Positions 55,296 through 64,000 of a stretch of 64,000 nucleotides of DNA are shown in pieces. Within the stretch, counting starts at the first letter, position 1; each line of letters begins with the position of its first letter. Source of the DNA: Pseudomonas ekonensis (lineage in GTDB: Bacteria > Pseudomonadota > Gammaproteobacteria > Pseudomonadales > Pseudomonadaceae); assembly GCF_019145435.1 (NCBI RefSeq), contig NZ_JAHSTS010000002.1, forward strand, positions 2,266,001-2,330,000. Reading direction: 5' to 3'. Made by a program: the position numbers and the translations under genes. The notes below the pieces were generated by a model. That model worked only from the letters and a program-made list of their open reading frames with translations, was not told the origin of the DNA and searched no databases.

Positions 55296-55979
55296 TCAAA
55301 ACGTGGCCAGGGCCCGCAGCCGCTCGGCATCGAGAATTTCGATTTCGCCGTAGCCCAAACCGATGATCCCCTGCCCCTGCAGGTCCTTGAGGATCTGGTT
55401 GGTGGTCTGGCGCGACAGCGACAGCATCGACGCCAGTTGCTCCTGCGGCAGTTGCAGCACGCGGCGGGGCGGGTCGAGCTCGCCGTAGCCCTCGGCGATC
55501 ATCAGCAGCCGGTGGGCCAGGCGCGCCGGGGCCGGGAGCAGGCTCAGCTGTTCGAGGTTGATGAAGGTCAGGCGCAGCTTCTGGCTCATCAGCAGCGCCA
55601 GATGACGCCAGTGCAGCGGGTGCTCGTCGAGCAGCTTCAGCAGGGTCGCCTGCGGGATGTTAAGCAAGGTGCACGGCCCGGCCGCGTAGGCGTCGTGGGT
55701 GCGCGGCTGGCCGTCGAACAGGCAGATCTCGCCGAACCAGTGCGGCGCCTCCACCAGGCTCAGCAGCGCTTCCTTGCCGTGCTCGCTGACCGCACCGATG
55801 CGCACCGCGCCATCGAGCACCGCGTACAGCCCGCACGGCGGGTCGCCGCGCCTGAACAGCCGCTGCCCTGCCGCCAGCCGCCGCTCCCGGGCCGCCGCCA
55901 GCAGGCTATCCTGAAAGGACGCCGGCAGATGGCTGAACCACTGCCCGGTCATCAGACGCTCGCGCCAGACCTTTTCCAT
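55296..55979 (-). CDS. Crp/Fnr-family transcriptional regulator
   Basis: 227 residues: cyclic-nucleotide-binding-like domain (about 15-135, with FRRGDPPCGLYAVLDGAVRIG and WFGEICLFDGQPRTHDAYA), dimer helix, and winged HTH (about 160-220, LPQEQLASMLSLSRQTTNQILKDLQ). No Fnr cysteine cluster is present. The binding pocket lacks a clear RSA cAMP motif (it has PRTHDA), so the ligand is uncertain. ATG 55979 is chosen because TGGGAG lies just upstream. It is divergent from the DUF962 gene across 85 bases. Confidence 0.87.
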   Translation of the reverse strand: MEKVWRERLMTGQWFSHLPASFQDSLLAAARERRLAAGQRLFRRGDPPCGLYAVLDGAVRIGAVSEHGKEALLSLVEAPHWFGEICLFDGQPRTHDAYAAGPCTLLNIPQATLLKLLDEHPLHWRHLALLMSQKLRLTFINLEQLSLLPAPARLAHRLLMIAEGYGELDPPRRVLQLPQEQLASMLSLSRQTTNQILKDLQGQGIIGLGYGEIEILDAERLRALATF

Positions 55980-56064
55980 GAACGCTCCCAAAGATTGTCG
56001 CCTGCCTGACAGAACGGGTGCCGTGCCCGAGGCATGATCCGGTCACCCTACAGGAGGAACAACA

Positions 56065-56589
56065 ATGAAAAACCTCGTCGATCATTTGAGTCAATACGCC
56101 GCGTACCACCGCGACCCGCGCAACATCGCCAGCCACTTCGTCGGTATCCCGCTGATCGTGGTGGCGGTGGCGGTGCTGCTGTCGCGGCCCGAGTGGCCGG
56201 TCGGCGCCCTGTGGGTCTCTCCGGCGGTGCTGGTGGCGTTGGCGTCGGCGTGGTTTTACCTGCGCCTGGAGATCCGTCTCGGCCTGCTGATGACCGGGCT
56301 GATGGCGCTGTCGGTCTGGGCCGGGCATGCGCTGGCGCAGCAAAGCACCCTGGTGTGGCTGGGCAGCGGGCTGGCGATGTTCGTGATCGGCTGGGCGATC
56401 CAGTTTGTCGGCCATCATTACGAAGGGCGCAAACCGGCGTTCGTCGATGACCTGACCGGGCTGATCGTCGGGCCGCTGTTCGTGACGGTGGAGCTGGCGT
56501 TCATGCTCGGCCTGCGCCTGGAGCTCAAGCGCGCCATCGAAGAACGCACCGGGCCTGTGATGCTGCGTGAACAGCGGGCCGCCCATTGA
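56065..56589 (+). CDS. DUF962/Mpo1-family membrane protein
   Basis: 174 residues with about four membrane segments. The family histidines lie in YHRDPRNIASHFVGIP (about 14-29) and FVGHHYEGRKPAF (about 112-124). The yeast relative Mpo1 is an Fe(II) dioxygenase that shortens 2-hydroxy fatty acids by alpha-oxidation, so a lipid role is likely. A good ribosome binding site (caggagg) precedes ATG 56065. The divergent Crp-type gene may regulate it. Confidence 0.85.
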   Translation: MKNLVDHLSQYAAYHRDPRNIASHFVGIPLIVVAVAVLLSRPEWPVGALWVSPAVLVALASAWFYLRLEIRLGLLMTGLMALSVWAGHALAQQSTLVWLGSGLAMFVIGWAIQFVGHHYEGRKPAFVDDLTGLIVGPLFVTVELAFMLGLRLELKRAIEERTGPVMLREQRAAH

Positions 56590-56633
56590 TGAAAACGGCG
56601 ACGTGCGCCTGAGCGCACGTCGCCCCGACGGCC

Positions 56634-58844
56634 TTACGGCACGCCGAAACCCACCTGCACCGTCAACGCGCCCTGATTGTCGGCCAGACCGACGCCGTAA
56701 CGGTCCTCCAGGTCATCGTTGATGCACAGTTGCAGCTCACCCTGTTGCCCGGCCGGGACCTGCGCCAGGTCGCCGATCAGGAACGGCGTGCCGGTGCTGC
56801 CGACCCGGCCGATCAGCGCGCCTTCGTTCGCGCCCGGCAAGGTGTAGCCCGGCCTGGCGATCAGACCGGCGCTGCCGTTGCCGTCCACCATGCCCCCCGC
56901 CGGACTGGCGAACCAGCACCCGCCGGTGCAGCGCACCCGCCTCGGCGCCGGCCCGCTGATCTGCACGCCCGTGCCCTGCCACGGCCGGTTGGCCTGAACC
57001 TGCACCGTGGCCGCCTTCAGGTCGTTGGCCAGGGTGTCCCCGGCCTGGATCGACAGGGCCGCGATGGTCAGGCTGGGGTTGGAGGTGCCGGTGCTGGGGA
57101 ACACCCCGTCACCGACCAGGAACAGGTTGGGGTGGTCCCAGCTGCGCTGATCCTTGTCCACCACCGACTTGCCCGGGTCGTCGCCCATGCGGTACGTGCC
57201 CATCAGATGCCCGGCGCCCTGGAAGCTGTAGTTCTCGCCCTTGTAAGTGAACAGGCCCGGGGGCAGCGGCGTGGTCAGTTCGGTGGCGCCCAGCAGTTCG
57301 GTGATGATGTGGCTGGCGAGCCGCTTCGCCTGCCGGAAGCCCTCTTTGGTGTAGTCGGACAGGTCGTAGTGGATCTCCGGCCGCGGGATGCCCAGCCGGT
57401 CCTTGTACTGCGCCGACGGCGCGATCCAGCAGTCGGCATTGTCCGGATCGGCCTCCACCTGCTCCACCAGGAAGGCGATGCGGAACTGACGGGTGAACAG
57501 GTCGTTGAGCTTCTGCACCAATGCCGTGCCGTACAGCACCTGCTGCGGTCCGGTCGCCGGCGGCAGCGGGTTGGTGCGGCTGTTGTTGGTGCCGTCGATG
57601 AAGTCGCCGACGGTGGTGTAGGGATCGCCGATCGGCCAGTTGAAGCCTTCGTTGCCGATCTCAATGCGCCAGGCCGCGCGCTCGCAGCGGAAATCGCCGT
57701 CACGCAGGCTCTCGATGCCGGCGGTGGACACCGGCCCGCGGTACGGGAACACCGCCTTGCCTTCGGGCATCAGCCCCCAGGCCAGGTAGATCGGGTGGTC
57801 GGACAGGCTGCGCCCCACCTGGCCGCTGCTGTTGGCCACCCCTTTGGGCCACGCCGGGCTCGCCGAGTTGAGCAGCAGCTTCGGCGTTTCGATGGCATGG
57901 GCGGCGATCACATAGCGCTGCCCCACCGCCACCCCGTTGGCAATGGGCGGGCCGTCGCCCAACTGATACTGGATGAACTCGATGCCGTTGACGGTGTTGT
58001 CCGCCGCCACCGTGACCTTGCTCGCCACGGTCTTGTAGAGCACCCGCACGTTGCCGGTGTTCAAGGCATTGTTCATGGTGATGGTGGCGTCGTACTTGGC
58101 CTGGATCGGGCAGATCGGCGTGCAGTTGGTGTTGCCGGCGCACACCCGCCGTCCGGCGTACGGCTGGGAGTTGCGCCCCGCCGGCGTCGGGCTGACCACC
58201 AGCGGCAAGCCCTGGAACGACTGGCCGGCGACCGCCGCGACGAAGCTGCCGTCGACCAGCGACAGCGGAATCCCGGTCATCGGGAACTGATAGCCCGTCG
58301 GGAACGTCATCCCGAGATAGGCCTGGTCGGCCACGTTGGCCGCCACACCGATCAACGCCTCGGCGCGGCAGTAGGCGCTTTGCAGGTCGCCGTAGCCGAT
58401 CGGCCAATCGACGCCGACGCCGTAGCGCGACTTCAGGCGAAAGTCGTTGGGCACCATGCGCAGGCATGTCGCGACCCAGTGCCAGGTGGTGCCGCCGCCC
58501 ACCCGCTCATAGGTGCTGGTGAACGGCAGCGGCCCCTTTTGCACCAGATAGCTGACCTGGGGGTTGTTCCAGCCCAGGATCAGGTCGGCGGTGGTGGCGC
58601 GCGGGGCGTTCTGCTGCGCCGGGTCGCGCGGCGCGTCCAGGGTGCTGACCGGCGGGTACGGCGACTCCGGTGTCTTCAGGGTCGCCGTGTAGAAGCGCTC
58701 CAGGTAGTCGTTGCGGTTGGCCGGAATCGCCGGGCCGGACTCCAGCACCAGCACCTTCACCCCGGCCAGCCCCAACTGATAGGCGATGATGCTGCCGGCG
58801 AGGCCGGCGCCGACGATCACCACATCCGCTTGTTCGGTGCTCAT
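56634..58844 (-). CDS. GMC-family flavoprotein dehydrogenase with C-terminal LecA-like domain
   Basis: 736 residues. FAD-binding VVIVGAGLAGSIIAYQLG (8-25) and VLESG, the substrate-domain HLMGTYRMGDDP, and the active-site region GTSNPSLTIAALSIQ match gluconate/alcohol dehydrogenase-type GMC flavoproteins that hand electrons to a cytochrome. The last about 100 residues (636-736) are extra. GALIGRVGSTGTPFLIGD, LQLCINDD and GALTVQVG resemble the galactose-binding PA-IL (LecA) lectin. It overlaps the small subunit gene by four bases. The sugar or alcohol substrate is unknown. Confidence 0.85.
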   Translation of the reverse strand: MSTEQADVVIVGAGLAGSIIAYQLGLAGVKVLVLESGPAIPANRNDYLERFYTATLKTPESPYPPVSTLDAPRDPAQQNAPRATTADLILGWNNPQVSYLVQKGPLPFTSTYERVGGGTTWHWVATCLRMVPNDFRLKSRYGVGVDWPIGYGDLQSAYCRAEALIGVAANVADQAYLGMTFPTGYQFPMTGIPLSLVDGSFVAAVAGQSFQGLPLVVSPTPAGRNSQPYAGRRVCAGNTNCTPICPIQAKYDATITMNNALNTGNVRVLYKTVASKVTVAADNTVNGIEFIQYQLGDGPPIANGVAVGQRYVIAAHAIETPKLLLNSASPAWPKGVANSSGQVGRSLSDHPIYLAWGLMPEGKAVFPYRGPVSTAGIESLRDGDFRCERAAWRIEIGNEGFNWPIGDPYTTVGDFIDGTNNSRTNPLPPATGPQQVLYGTALVQKLNDLFTRQFRIAFLVEQVEADPDNADCWIAPSAQYKDRLGIPRPEIHYDLSDYTKEGFRQAKRLASHIITELLGATELTTPLPPGLFTYKGENYSFQGAGHLMGTYRMGDDPGKSVVDKDQRSWDHPNLFLVGDGVFPSTGTSNPSLTIAALSIQAGDTLANDLKAATVQVQANRPWQGTGVQISGPAPRRVRCTGGCWFASPAGGMVDGNGSAGLIARPGYTLPGANEGALIGRVGSTGTPFLIGDLAQVPAGQQGELQLCINDDLEDRYGVGLADNQGALTVQVGFGVP

Positions 58845-59353
58845 GACGATGCTCCTTGCTGTCCGCTGGCGGGAACCCCGGTGAAGTCCTCAAGGCTCGG
58901 CGGCTCGCTGTTCCAGTAGCCGAAGAAGAACTCGCTGTAGCCCATGGGATGGGCCTGGGCGATTTTCCAGGCCCAGCTCTGGGTGTAGGCCTGGTCGGAG
59001 ACCACGGTCTGGTCGTTCTGCTTGTAGTCGTCCACGGTGTAGGGCTGATACCAGACGCCCAGCAGCCAGAGTTTCATGATCGCGCGCGCCGCCTGGGCGG
59101 TCTGGGTGGTGGCCGGTTGCGCGCCGTTCATCAGCACCGCCTGGGCGATCAGGTCCGGGGGCACCTTGTCGGCGGCCAGCGTGGCGTACTGCGACAGCAG
59201 GGCCTGCAGCACCGCGTCGGTGATCCGCGGCCCGATGTAGGCCAGGAAATCGGTCGGCAGGCCGATCGGGTCGACCTCCGGCGCCAGCAGATCCTGGGGG
59301 ATGCCGGTCAGGGCCGAGGACAGGCCGGCGAAGTTGTCCAGATCGGTGCTCAT
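58841..59353 (-). CDS. Small subunit of membrane-linked FAD dehydrogenase (sorbitol-dehydrogenase family, candidate)
   Basis: 170 residues, alpha-helical. Segments LPTDFLAYIGPRI, AIMKLWLLGVWYQP and HPMGYSEFFFGYWNSEPP match in layout the small subunit family of FAD-dependent sorbitol dehydrogenase, known to help assemble the GMC subunit. No Tat signal is visible, which is unlike many relatives. The start ATG 59353 follows the cytochrome gene with a four-base overlap. Lying between a cytochrome c and a GMC flavoprotein is the strongest evidence. Confidence 0.65.
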   Translation of the reverse strand: MSTDLDNFAGLSSALTGIPQDLLAPEVDPIGLPTDFLAYIGPRITDAVLQALLSQYATLAADKVPPDLIAQAVLMNGAQPATTQTAQAARAIMKLWLLGVWYQPYTVDDYKQNDQTVVSDQAYTQSWAWKIAQAHPMGYSEFFFGYWNSEPPSLEDFTGVPASGQQGASS

Positions 59354-60717
59354 GGCTGACTCCTTGCCGCGCCGGTGGACTGGGCGCGTTCGAGCAGGTA
59401 GGTGAAGTCCGCGAAACTGGTGCGCGCAGACTCGGTGACATGGGTGGCGGCATTGCCGTGGCAGGCGATGCAGCTGGACGACGCCTGCGGCACGGTGCCC
59501 TGGATGTAGGTTTCCAGCGTCGCGTTGGCCAGGAAGGTCGGGGCCGGGCGGCCCAGGGGTTCGGTCTTGGAGATCTGACAGGGCGGCTGCGGCGTCAGCG
59601 TCGGCCACTGGGTGCTGATCAACTGATAGTTGGCCCATACGCTGTCCGGGTTCACCGTGCGCAGCAGCGCCTGGTAGGTGCCGTTCAGGGTCTTGGTGGC
59701 GGCGGTCAGCGGAATCTCCCGCACGATCTGCGACGGGGTCGCCTTCACGGCCGGGTTCCACGGCCGGGGCGGCGGCTGGTTGACCTCCGCCTGGCTGGCG
59801 GCGTTGTAGAACAGGTACGGGCCCTTGCGTTCGGCCACGGGCGTGGTTTTCTCCGGCACGTTGTCCACGTGCTCGAAGCTCGACCAGACCCACTGCGGCG
59901 CGCTGCTGGTCTTGTGCACGATGTGCAGTCCCACCAGCCCCACCGGTTCGGCCTTGCACGACTCCGGCACCACCGGCCCCTTGCTCGGATCGCTGTTGCC
60001 GGGGGTGTAGACCAACGCATCGACCGTGTGGAATTTCCCGCGCCGGTCATTGCCGTCCAGCACCTTCCACGAAGCCTTGACCATCAGCGCGCCGACCTGG
60101 CTGGTGTCCTGGCTGCCGCAGCTGAAGGCCACGGTGTTGCTCGCGCTGGCGGCAAAGAACGCCTGCTGGCCCTGCACGCTGTACAGGCCGTTGTCGACGA
60201 TGCCGTCGAACATCGGCTGGTTGACCACGATTTCGTTGCGGGTGTAGACGCCGCTCTGATCCACCAAAGGACCGCTCTCGAACGGCTGGATGAACTCGTC
60301 CAGCACGTCCGGCACCTTGCCCATCTGTTGCAGCAGACGTCCGGAGCCCAGCCCTTCGCAGGCCTTGGGCACGCTGGCCGGAGCGTTCCAGGCCGCAGGG
60401 GCCTGGCCGTTGGGCAGGAAGATCTGATAGCTCTCCTTCCAGCTCTCCCACACCGTGGCGCCGTCCTGTTTGCCGATCTGGGTGCCGGTGTCCGGCTCGC
60501 CGTTTTCCAGGGCCGGCCAGCTCAGGGCGATGAAGGTCTGCCACGACAGGTCATCGAAGTTCTGTTGCAGGCTGGCGAGGGAAAACGGCGGAGTCGCCGT
60601 GACATCGAAAGGTATCTGGGGGGACAACACGGGGCCGGCATGGGCCGCCTGGCCCAGCAGCGCGCCGAACAGCGCGCAGCCGAACCACGACCCGCACCGG
60701 TGGACTTCCATTCTCAT
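59350..60717 (-). CDS. Cytochrome c subunit of the membrane-linked dehydrogenase
   Basis: Exported c-type cytochrome of about 455 residues. Signal peptide about 1-27 (ALLGQAAHA/GP). One heme attachment site, CIACH, lies near the C terminus (about 418-422). A large unassigned region precedes it. AAGGAG sits directly against the first ATG (60723), so the ATG at 60717 is better spaced and chosen; 60711 is also possible. First gene of the three-gene operon. Typical relatives carry three hemes; only one is seen here. Confidence 0.72.
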   Translation of the reverse strand: MRMEVHRCGSWFGCALFGALLGQAAHAGPVLSPQIPFDVTATPPFSLASLQQNFDDLSWQTFIALSWPALENGEPDTGTQIGKQDGATVWESWKESYQIFLPNGQAPAAWNAPASVPKACEGLGSGRLLQQMGKVPDVLDEFIQPFESGPLVDQSGVYTRNEIVVNQPMFDGIVDNGLYSVQGQQAFFAASASNTVAFSCGSQDTSQVGALMVKASWKVLDGNDRRGKFHTVDALVYTPGNSDPSKGPVVPESCKAEPVGLVGLHIVHKTSSAPQWVWSSFEHVDNVPEKTTPVAERKGPYLFYNAASQAEVNQPPPRPWNPAVKATPSQIVREIPLTAATKTLNGTYQALLRTVNPDSVWANYQLISTQWPTLTPQPPCQISKTEPLGRPAPTFLANATLETYIQGTVPQASSSCIACHGNAATHVTESARTSFADFTYLLERAQSTGAARSQP

Positions 60718-60884
60718 CGTCATCTCCTTGGCATCAGGGCCCAGGAGATCCGCCGGTCCGTCATGGACTCTTCATCGCGCCTCCTGGCACAGCCTGGAGA
60801 TTAGGTAAGGAACATGAAGCCGACGGTGCCGCAGTTAGACCGAATCGAGTTAACGCCAATAGCCAATGGAGGCGCCCGGCGGCG

Positions 60885-60965
60885 CATGGGCGGACGCCAT
60901 CGCCAGCAGGCAGGCTCCCGCAGATTCTGTGCCATGCACAACCTTGCGGGAGCGGCCAGCCGGCC
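60885..60965. repeat. Inverted REP pair downstream of cysA
   Basis: gccatcgccagcaggcaggc and ttgcgggagcggccagccgg lie about 30 bases apart. They lie between cysA and the upstream side of the cytochrome operon. Confidence 0.6.
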
Positions 60966-60996
60966 TCTATGCGTCAGACCGGCCGCCGTAGCACGG

Positions 60997-61986
60997 TCAG
61001 AGGTTGGCGACCTTCTGCCAGACCTTGGGCTTGAAGAACAGCGTCTCGCCCTTGGCCAGGCCGACCAGGCTGTCGTGATCCTTCACCACTTCGGCCTCGA
61101 TCAGGTCGCTCTGGCCTTCGACCTTCAGCGTCACCCGGGTGGTGGCGCCCAGCGGGCGGATGTCGCGCACTTCGGCGGCGTGGTGATCCTCCAGCTCATG
61201 GCGCGACAGCGACACCTCGTGGGGCCGGAACAGCACGTGGTCGTCGCCGCCCAGGTGCAGGCGGTTCGAGTCGCCGAGGAAGTGATAGACGAAATCGCTG
61301 GCCGGGTTCTCGTAGACGTCGCCCGGCGAGCCGATCTGTTCGATCACGCCCTTGTTCATCACCACGATGCGGTCGGCGACTTCCATCGCCTCTTCCTGGT
61401 CGTGGGTCACGAACACCGAGGTCAGGTTGATGTCCTCGTGCAGGCGCGCCAGCCAGCGGCGCAGTTCCTTGCGCACCTTGGCGTCGAGGGCGCCGAACGG
61501 CTCGTCGAGCAGCAGCACCTTCGGCTCCACCGCCAGGGCGCGGGCCAAAGCGATCCGCTGGCGCTGGCCGCCGGAGAGCTGCTCCGGATAGCGGTCCGCC
61601 AGCCAGTCCAGCTGCACCATGTTCAGCAGTTCGTGAACCTTGGCCGCGATCTGGCTTTCGTTGGGGCGCTGATTCTTCGGCTTCATGCGCAGGCCGAACG
61701 CGACGTTGTCGAACACGGTCATGTGGCGGAACAGGGCGTAGTGCTGGAACACGAAACCGACGTTGCGGTCGCGCACGTCGTGGCCGGAAACGTCCTCGCC
61801 GTGGAACACGATGTTGCCCTGGTCCGGGGTCTCCAGGCCGGCGATGATCCGCAGCAGCGTGGTCTTGCCGCAGCCGGACGGGCCGAGCAAGGCGACCAGC
61901 TCGCCGCTGCGGATATCCAGGCTGATGTTGTCCAGCGCCTTGAACGCGTTGAAGTTCTTGCTGACGTTACGCACTTCGATCGACAT
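60997..61986 (-). CDS. cysA: Sulfate/thiosulfate ABC transporter, ATP-binding subunit
   Basis: 329 residues. Walker A GPSGCGKT (35-42), Q-loop [17 protein letters not shown] (about 135), Walker [13 protein letters not shown] and a C-terminal TOBE-like regulatory domain (about 245-325) of the CysA family. It energises CysTW for sulfate uptake. Its start lies three bases past the cysW stop, so they are one operon (sbp-cysT-cysW-cysA). Confidence 0.94.
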   Translation of the reverse strand: MSIEVRNVSKNFNAFKALDNISLDIRSGELVALLGPSGCGKTTLLRIIAGLETPDQGNIVFHGEDVSGHDVRDRNVGFVFQHYALFRHMTVFDNVAFGLRMKPKNQRPNESQIAAKVHELLNMVQLDWLADRYPEQLSGGQRQRIALARALAVEPKVLLLDEPFGALDAKVRKELRRWLARLHEDINLTSVFVTHDQEEAMEVADRIVVMNKGVIEQIGSPGDVYENPASDFVYHFLGDSNRLHLGGDDHVLFRPHEVSLSRHELEDHHAAEVRDIRPLGATTRVTLKVEGQSDLIEAEVVKDHDSLVGLAKGETLFFKPKVWQKVANL

Positions 61987-61989
61987 GAA

Positions 61990-62862
61990 TTATTCCTCCG
62001 CGGCGCTGGCGCGCAGGCGGTTGATACGGTTTTCGCTCCACTGCTTGAGCAGCAGGATGAAGAGCGCCAGGATCAGCAACAGGCTCGCCACGGCGAACGC
62101 GGCCACGTGGTTGTATTCGTTGTAGAGGATCTCCACGTGCAGCGGCAGGGTGTTGGTCACCCCGCGGATGTGGCCGGACACCACCGACACCGCACCGAAT
62201 TCGCCCATGGCCCGGGCGGTGCACAGCACCACGCCGTAGATCAGGCCCCATTTGATGTTCGGCACGGTGACGTGCCAGAACATCTGCCAGCCGTTGGCGC
62301 CGAGCAGGCGCGCGGCCTCTTCCTCCTGGGTGCCTTGCTCCTGCATCAGCGGAATCAGTTCCCGGGCCACGAACGGCACGGTGACGAAGATCGTCGCCAG
62401 CACGATGCCCGGCAGGGCGAACACGATCTGGATGTCGTGATCCTGCAGCCACGGCCCGAACAGGCCCTGGGCGCCGAACATCAGCACGTAGACCAGACCG
62501 GCGATCACCGGCGACACCGAGAACGGCAGGTCGATCAGGGTCACCAGGATGCTCTTGCCGCGGAACGAGTACTTGCTCACGCACCAGGCGGCGCTGACGC
62601 CGAACACCAGGTTCAGCGGCACCGAAATCAGCACGGCGATCACCGTGAGCTTCAGCGCCGACAGGGCGTCCGGCTCCAGGATCGCGGTGAAGAATTCACC
62701 GATGCCGTTCTTCAGGCCCTGGGACACCACGATGAACAGCGGCAGCAGCAGGAACAGCGCAAAGATCAGCCAGCCGAGGCCGATCAGGATCCGGCGCGCA
62801 GCCGCGCTGCCGCGGCGGGCGGCGTTGGCCGAGGAAGCGGCCGCAATGGACGGTTGGGACAT
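61990..62862 (-). CDS. cysW: Sulfate ABC transporter, permease subunit CysW
   Basis: 290 residues with about six membrane segments and the coupling loop [26 protein letters not shown] (about 182-207). A segment [15 protein letters not shown] follows, which is typical of CysW. It is second of the two permeases, 13 bases after cysT. Confidence 0.94.
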   Translation of the reverse strand: MSQPSIAAASSANAARRGSAAARRILIGLGWLIFALFLLLPLFIVVSQGLKNGIGEFFTAILEPDALSALKLTVIAVLISVPLNLVFGVSAAWCVSKYSFRGKSILVTLIDLPFSVSPVIAGLVYVLMFGAQGLFGPWLQDHDIQIVFALPGIVLATIFVTVPFVARELIPLMQEQGTQEEEAARLLGANGWQMFWHVTVPNIKWGLIYGVVLCTARAMGEFGAVSVVSGHIRGVTNTLPLHVEILYNEYNHVAAFAVASLLLILALFILLLKQWSENRINRLRASAAEE

Positions 62863-62875
62863 GGTTCGCGCCTCC

Positions 62876-63694
62876 TTATGGGGTTTCGATGCGCCGCTGC
62901 AGCAGGTTGATCAGCAGCAGCAGGACAAAGGAAACCACCAGCATCAGCACGCCGATGGAAGTGGCGCCGGTGTAGTCGTACTGGTCGAGCTTGACCATGA
63001 TCAGCAGCGGCAGGATCTCGGTCTTCATCGGCATGTTGCCGGCGATGAAGATCACCGAACCGTACTCGCCCACGCCCCGGGCGAACGCCAGGGCGAAACC
63101 GGTCAGCCAGGCCGGCAGCAAGGCCGGCAGCAGCACGTGGCGGAACACCTGCAACGGTTTCGCGCCCAGGCACGCGGCGGCCTCTTCGACCTCGCGGGGG
63201 ATGTCCGCCAGCACCGGCTGCACCGTGCGCACCACGAACGGCAGGGTCACGAAGGTCAGCGCCAGGGTGATGCCCAGCGGGGTGTAGGCGATCTTGAAGC
63301 CCAGGTCGGCGGCGAACTGCCCGACCAGGCCTGTGGGGGTGTACAGCGCCGTCAGCGCGATGCCCGCCACCGCCGTCGGCAGGGCGAACGGCAGGTCGAT
63401 CATCGCGTCGATCACCTTGCGGCCGGGGAAGCTGTAGCGCACCAGCACCCAGGCCAGCAGCGTGCCGATGACGCCGTTGATGACCGCCGCGCACAGCGCC
63501 GTGCCGAAGCTCAGCTTCAGGGCGGCCAGCACGCGGGGGGCGGAGATGATCGTCCAGAACTGATCCCAGGTGAGTTGGGCGGCGTGGACGAACATCGCCG
63601 CCAGCGGGATGAGCACAATCAGACTGAGGTACACCAAGGTGTAGCCCAGCGTCAGCCCGAAGCCGGGTATGACGGGGGAGATACGACGCGACAT
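62876..63694 (-). CDS. cysT: Sulfate ABC transporter, permease subunit CysT (CysU)
   Basis: 272 residues with about six membrane segments (first about 12-35). The coupling loop [27 protein letters not shown] and [21 protein letters not shown] are typical of CysT. It pairs with CysW to form the sulfate channel. A REP-type palindrome separates it from the upstream sbp. Confidence 0.94.
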   Translation of the reverse strand: MSRRISPVIPGFGLTLGYTLVYLSLIVLIPLAAMFVHAAQLTWDQFWTIISAPRVLAALKLSFGTALCAAVINGVIGTLLAWVLVRYSFPGRKVIDAMIDLPFALPTAVAGIALTALYTPTGLVGQFAADLGFKIAYTPLGITLALTFVTLPFVVRTVQPVLADIPREVEEAAACLGAKPLQVFRHVLLPALLPAWLTGFALAFARGVGEYGSVIFIAGNMPMKTEILPLLIMVKLDQYDYTGATSIGVLMLVVSFVLLLLINLLQRRIETP

Positions 63695-63721
63695 AAAAGT
63701 CCTTGGTCAATAACGCATCAA

Positions 63722-63811
63722 TGCGGGGGCGGGCCTGCCCGCGAAGCGGTCTTATCATTCAACGATTACGTCGCCTGACACACCCTCTTCGCGGGCAAGC
63801 CCGCCCCCGCA
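63722..63811. repeat. Inverted REP pair between sbp and cysT
   Basis: Arms at 63723-63746 and 63787-63810 (core gcgggggcgggc / gcccgcccccgc) are inverted copies of 24 bases with one mismatch. It lies within the sbp-cysTWA operon, probably giving higher sbp expression. Confidence 0.75.
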
Positions 63812-63847
63812 GGTTTTCTGCCTGAACGTCAGGCCTGCGGGCTCAGG

Positions 63848-64000
63848 TTACTGCGCCTGATAGATCTGGTCGAACACGCCGCCGTCGTTGAAGAATTTAG
63901 GCTGCGCGGTTTTCCAGCCGCCGAAGTCCTTGTCGATGGTCACCAGCTCCAGTTTCGGGAACTGCCGGGCGTACTTGGCGGCCACGTCCTTGTCACGCGG
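63848..64000 (-). CDS. sbp: Sulfate-binding periplasmic protein (partial, 5' part outside window)
   Basis: The last 50 codons read DKDVAAKYARQFPKLELVTI and FGGWKTAQPKFFNDGGVFDQ, then IYQAQ and the stop at 63848-63850. This C terminus is characteristic of Sbp/CysP. It would capture sulfate for CysTWA encoded downstream. The start lies beyond the window. Confidence 0.92.
   Translation of the reverse strand, partial: PRDKDVAAKYARQFPKLELVTIDKDFGGWKTAQPKFFNDGGVFDQIYQAQ

Noticed and set aside
52807..55353. An 848-codon plus-strand frame through the desaturase and AraC genes
   Set aside because: It is a GC-driven artefact that crosses two good genes on both strands and has no recognisable domain.

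Overview
The window looks like a chromosomal segment of a fluorescent pseudomonad (Pseudomonas fluorescens group). The support is high GC coding sequence, Pseudomonas-style REP palindromes at most gene junctions, and gene families typical of the genus (gshA, tauABCD, tcyJLN with D-cysteine desulfhydrase, SfnB/DszA-type desulfurisation enzymes, the ats sulfate-ester genes, cysTWA-sbp). No phage, insertion sequence, CRISPR array, rRNA or tRNA was seen.

Layout. 1-1433 is the 3' part of gshA. 1648-5225 is tauABCD. 5355-10855 is housekeeping or accessory: an aldo/keto reductase, a LysR regulator divergent from an SDR oxidoreductase, a small membrane protein and a BetT-type choline transporter with a BetI-like operator. 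11158-15726 is a cysteine block: serine acetyltransferase divergent from D-cysteine desulfhydrase and the cystine importer tcyJLN. 16184-16936 is an unrecognised protein with an internal duplication. 17109-23625 is a putative operon of two SfnB-like flavoproteins, a DszA/NtaA-type FMN monooxygenase and a MetQNI importer. 23788-31023 holds a methyltransferase, a TriABC-like efflux operon with two adaptors and one RND pump, and an AAA ATPase. 31066-36540 holds a CjaA-like cysteine importer without an ATPase gene, an orphan MetQ, a sigma-54 activator lacking its DNA-binding end, and an RBBP9-type hydrolase. 36790-52724 is a sulfate-ester supercluster: ExbD-ExbB-TonB, an avidin-like barrel protein, a TonB-dependent receptor with a divergent LysR regulator (SftP/SftR-like), a phosphonate-monoester-hydrolase-like sulfatase, AtsK dioxygenase with a second divergent LysR, and atsR / atsB-atsC-atsA. 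52930-60717 holds a desaturase and AraC pair, a Crp/Fnr regulator, a DUF962/Mpo1 protein and a three-subunit dehydrogenase whose GMC flavoprotein ends in a LecA-like domain. 60997-64000 is cysA-cysW-cysT and the 3' end of sbp.

How it works together. Roughly two thirds of the genes serve sulfur acquisition. Sulfate enters through Sbp/CysTWA, taurine through TauABC, cyst(e)ine through TcyJLN and perhaps the CjaA-like system, methionine or related organosulfur compounds through MetQNI, and sulfate esters through a TonB-dependent receptor plus AtsRBC. Sulfur is then released by TauD, AtsK, AtsA, the PMH-like hydrolase, the SfnB/DszA-type flavoenzymes and D-cysteine desulfhydrase. EpsC/CysE carries out the entry step of cysteine synthesis and GshA uses cysteine for glutathione. 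The co-location suggests a sulfate-starvation regulon under CysB, SftR-like and SfnR-like control. That regulation is inferred from family knowledge and from repeated AT-rich motifs in the intergenic regions, not demonstrated here.
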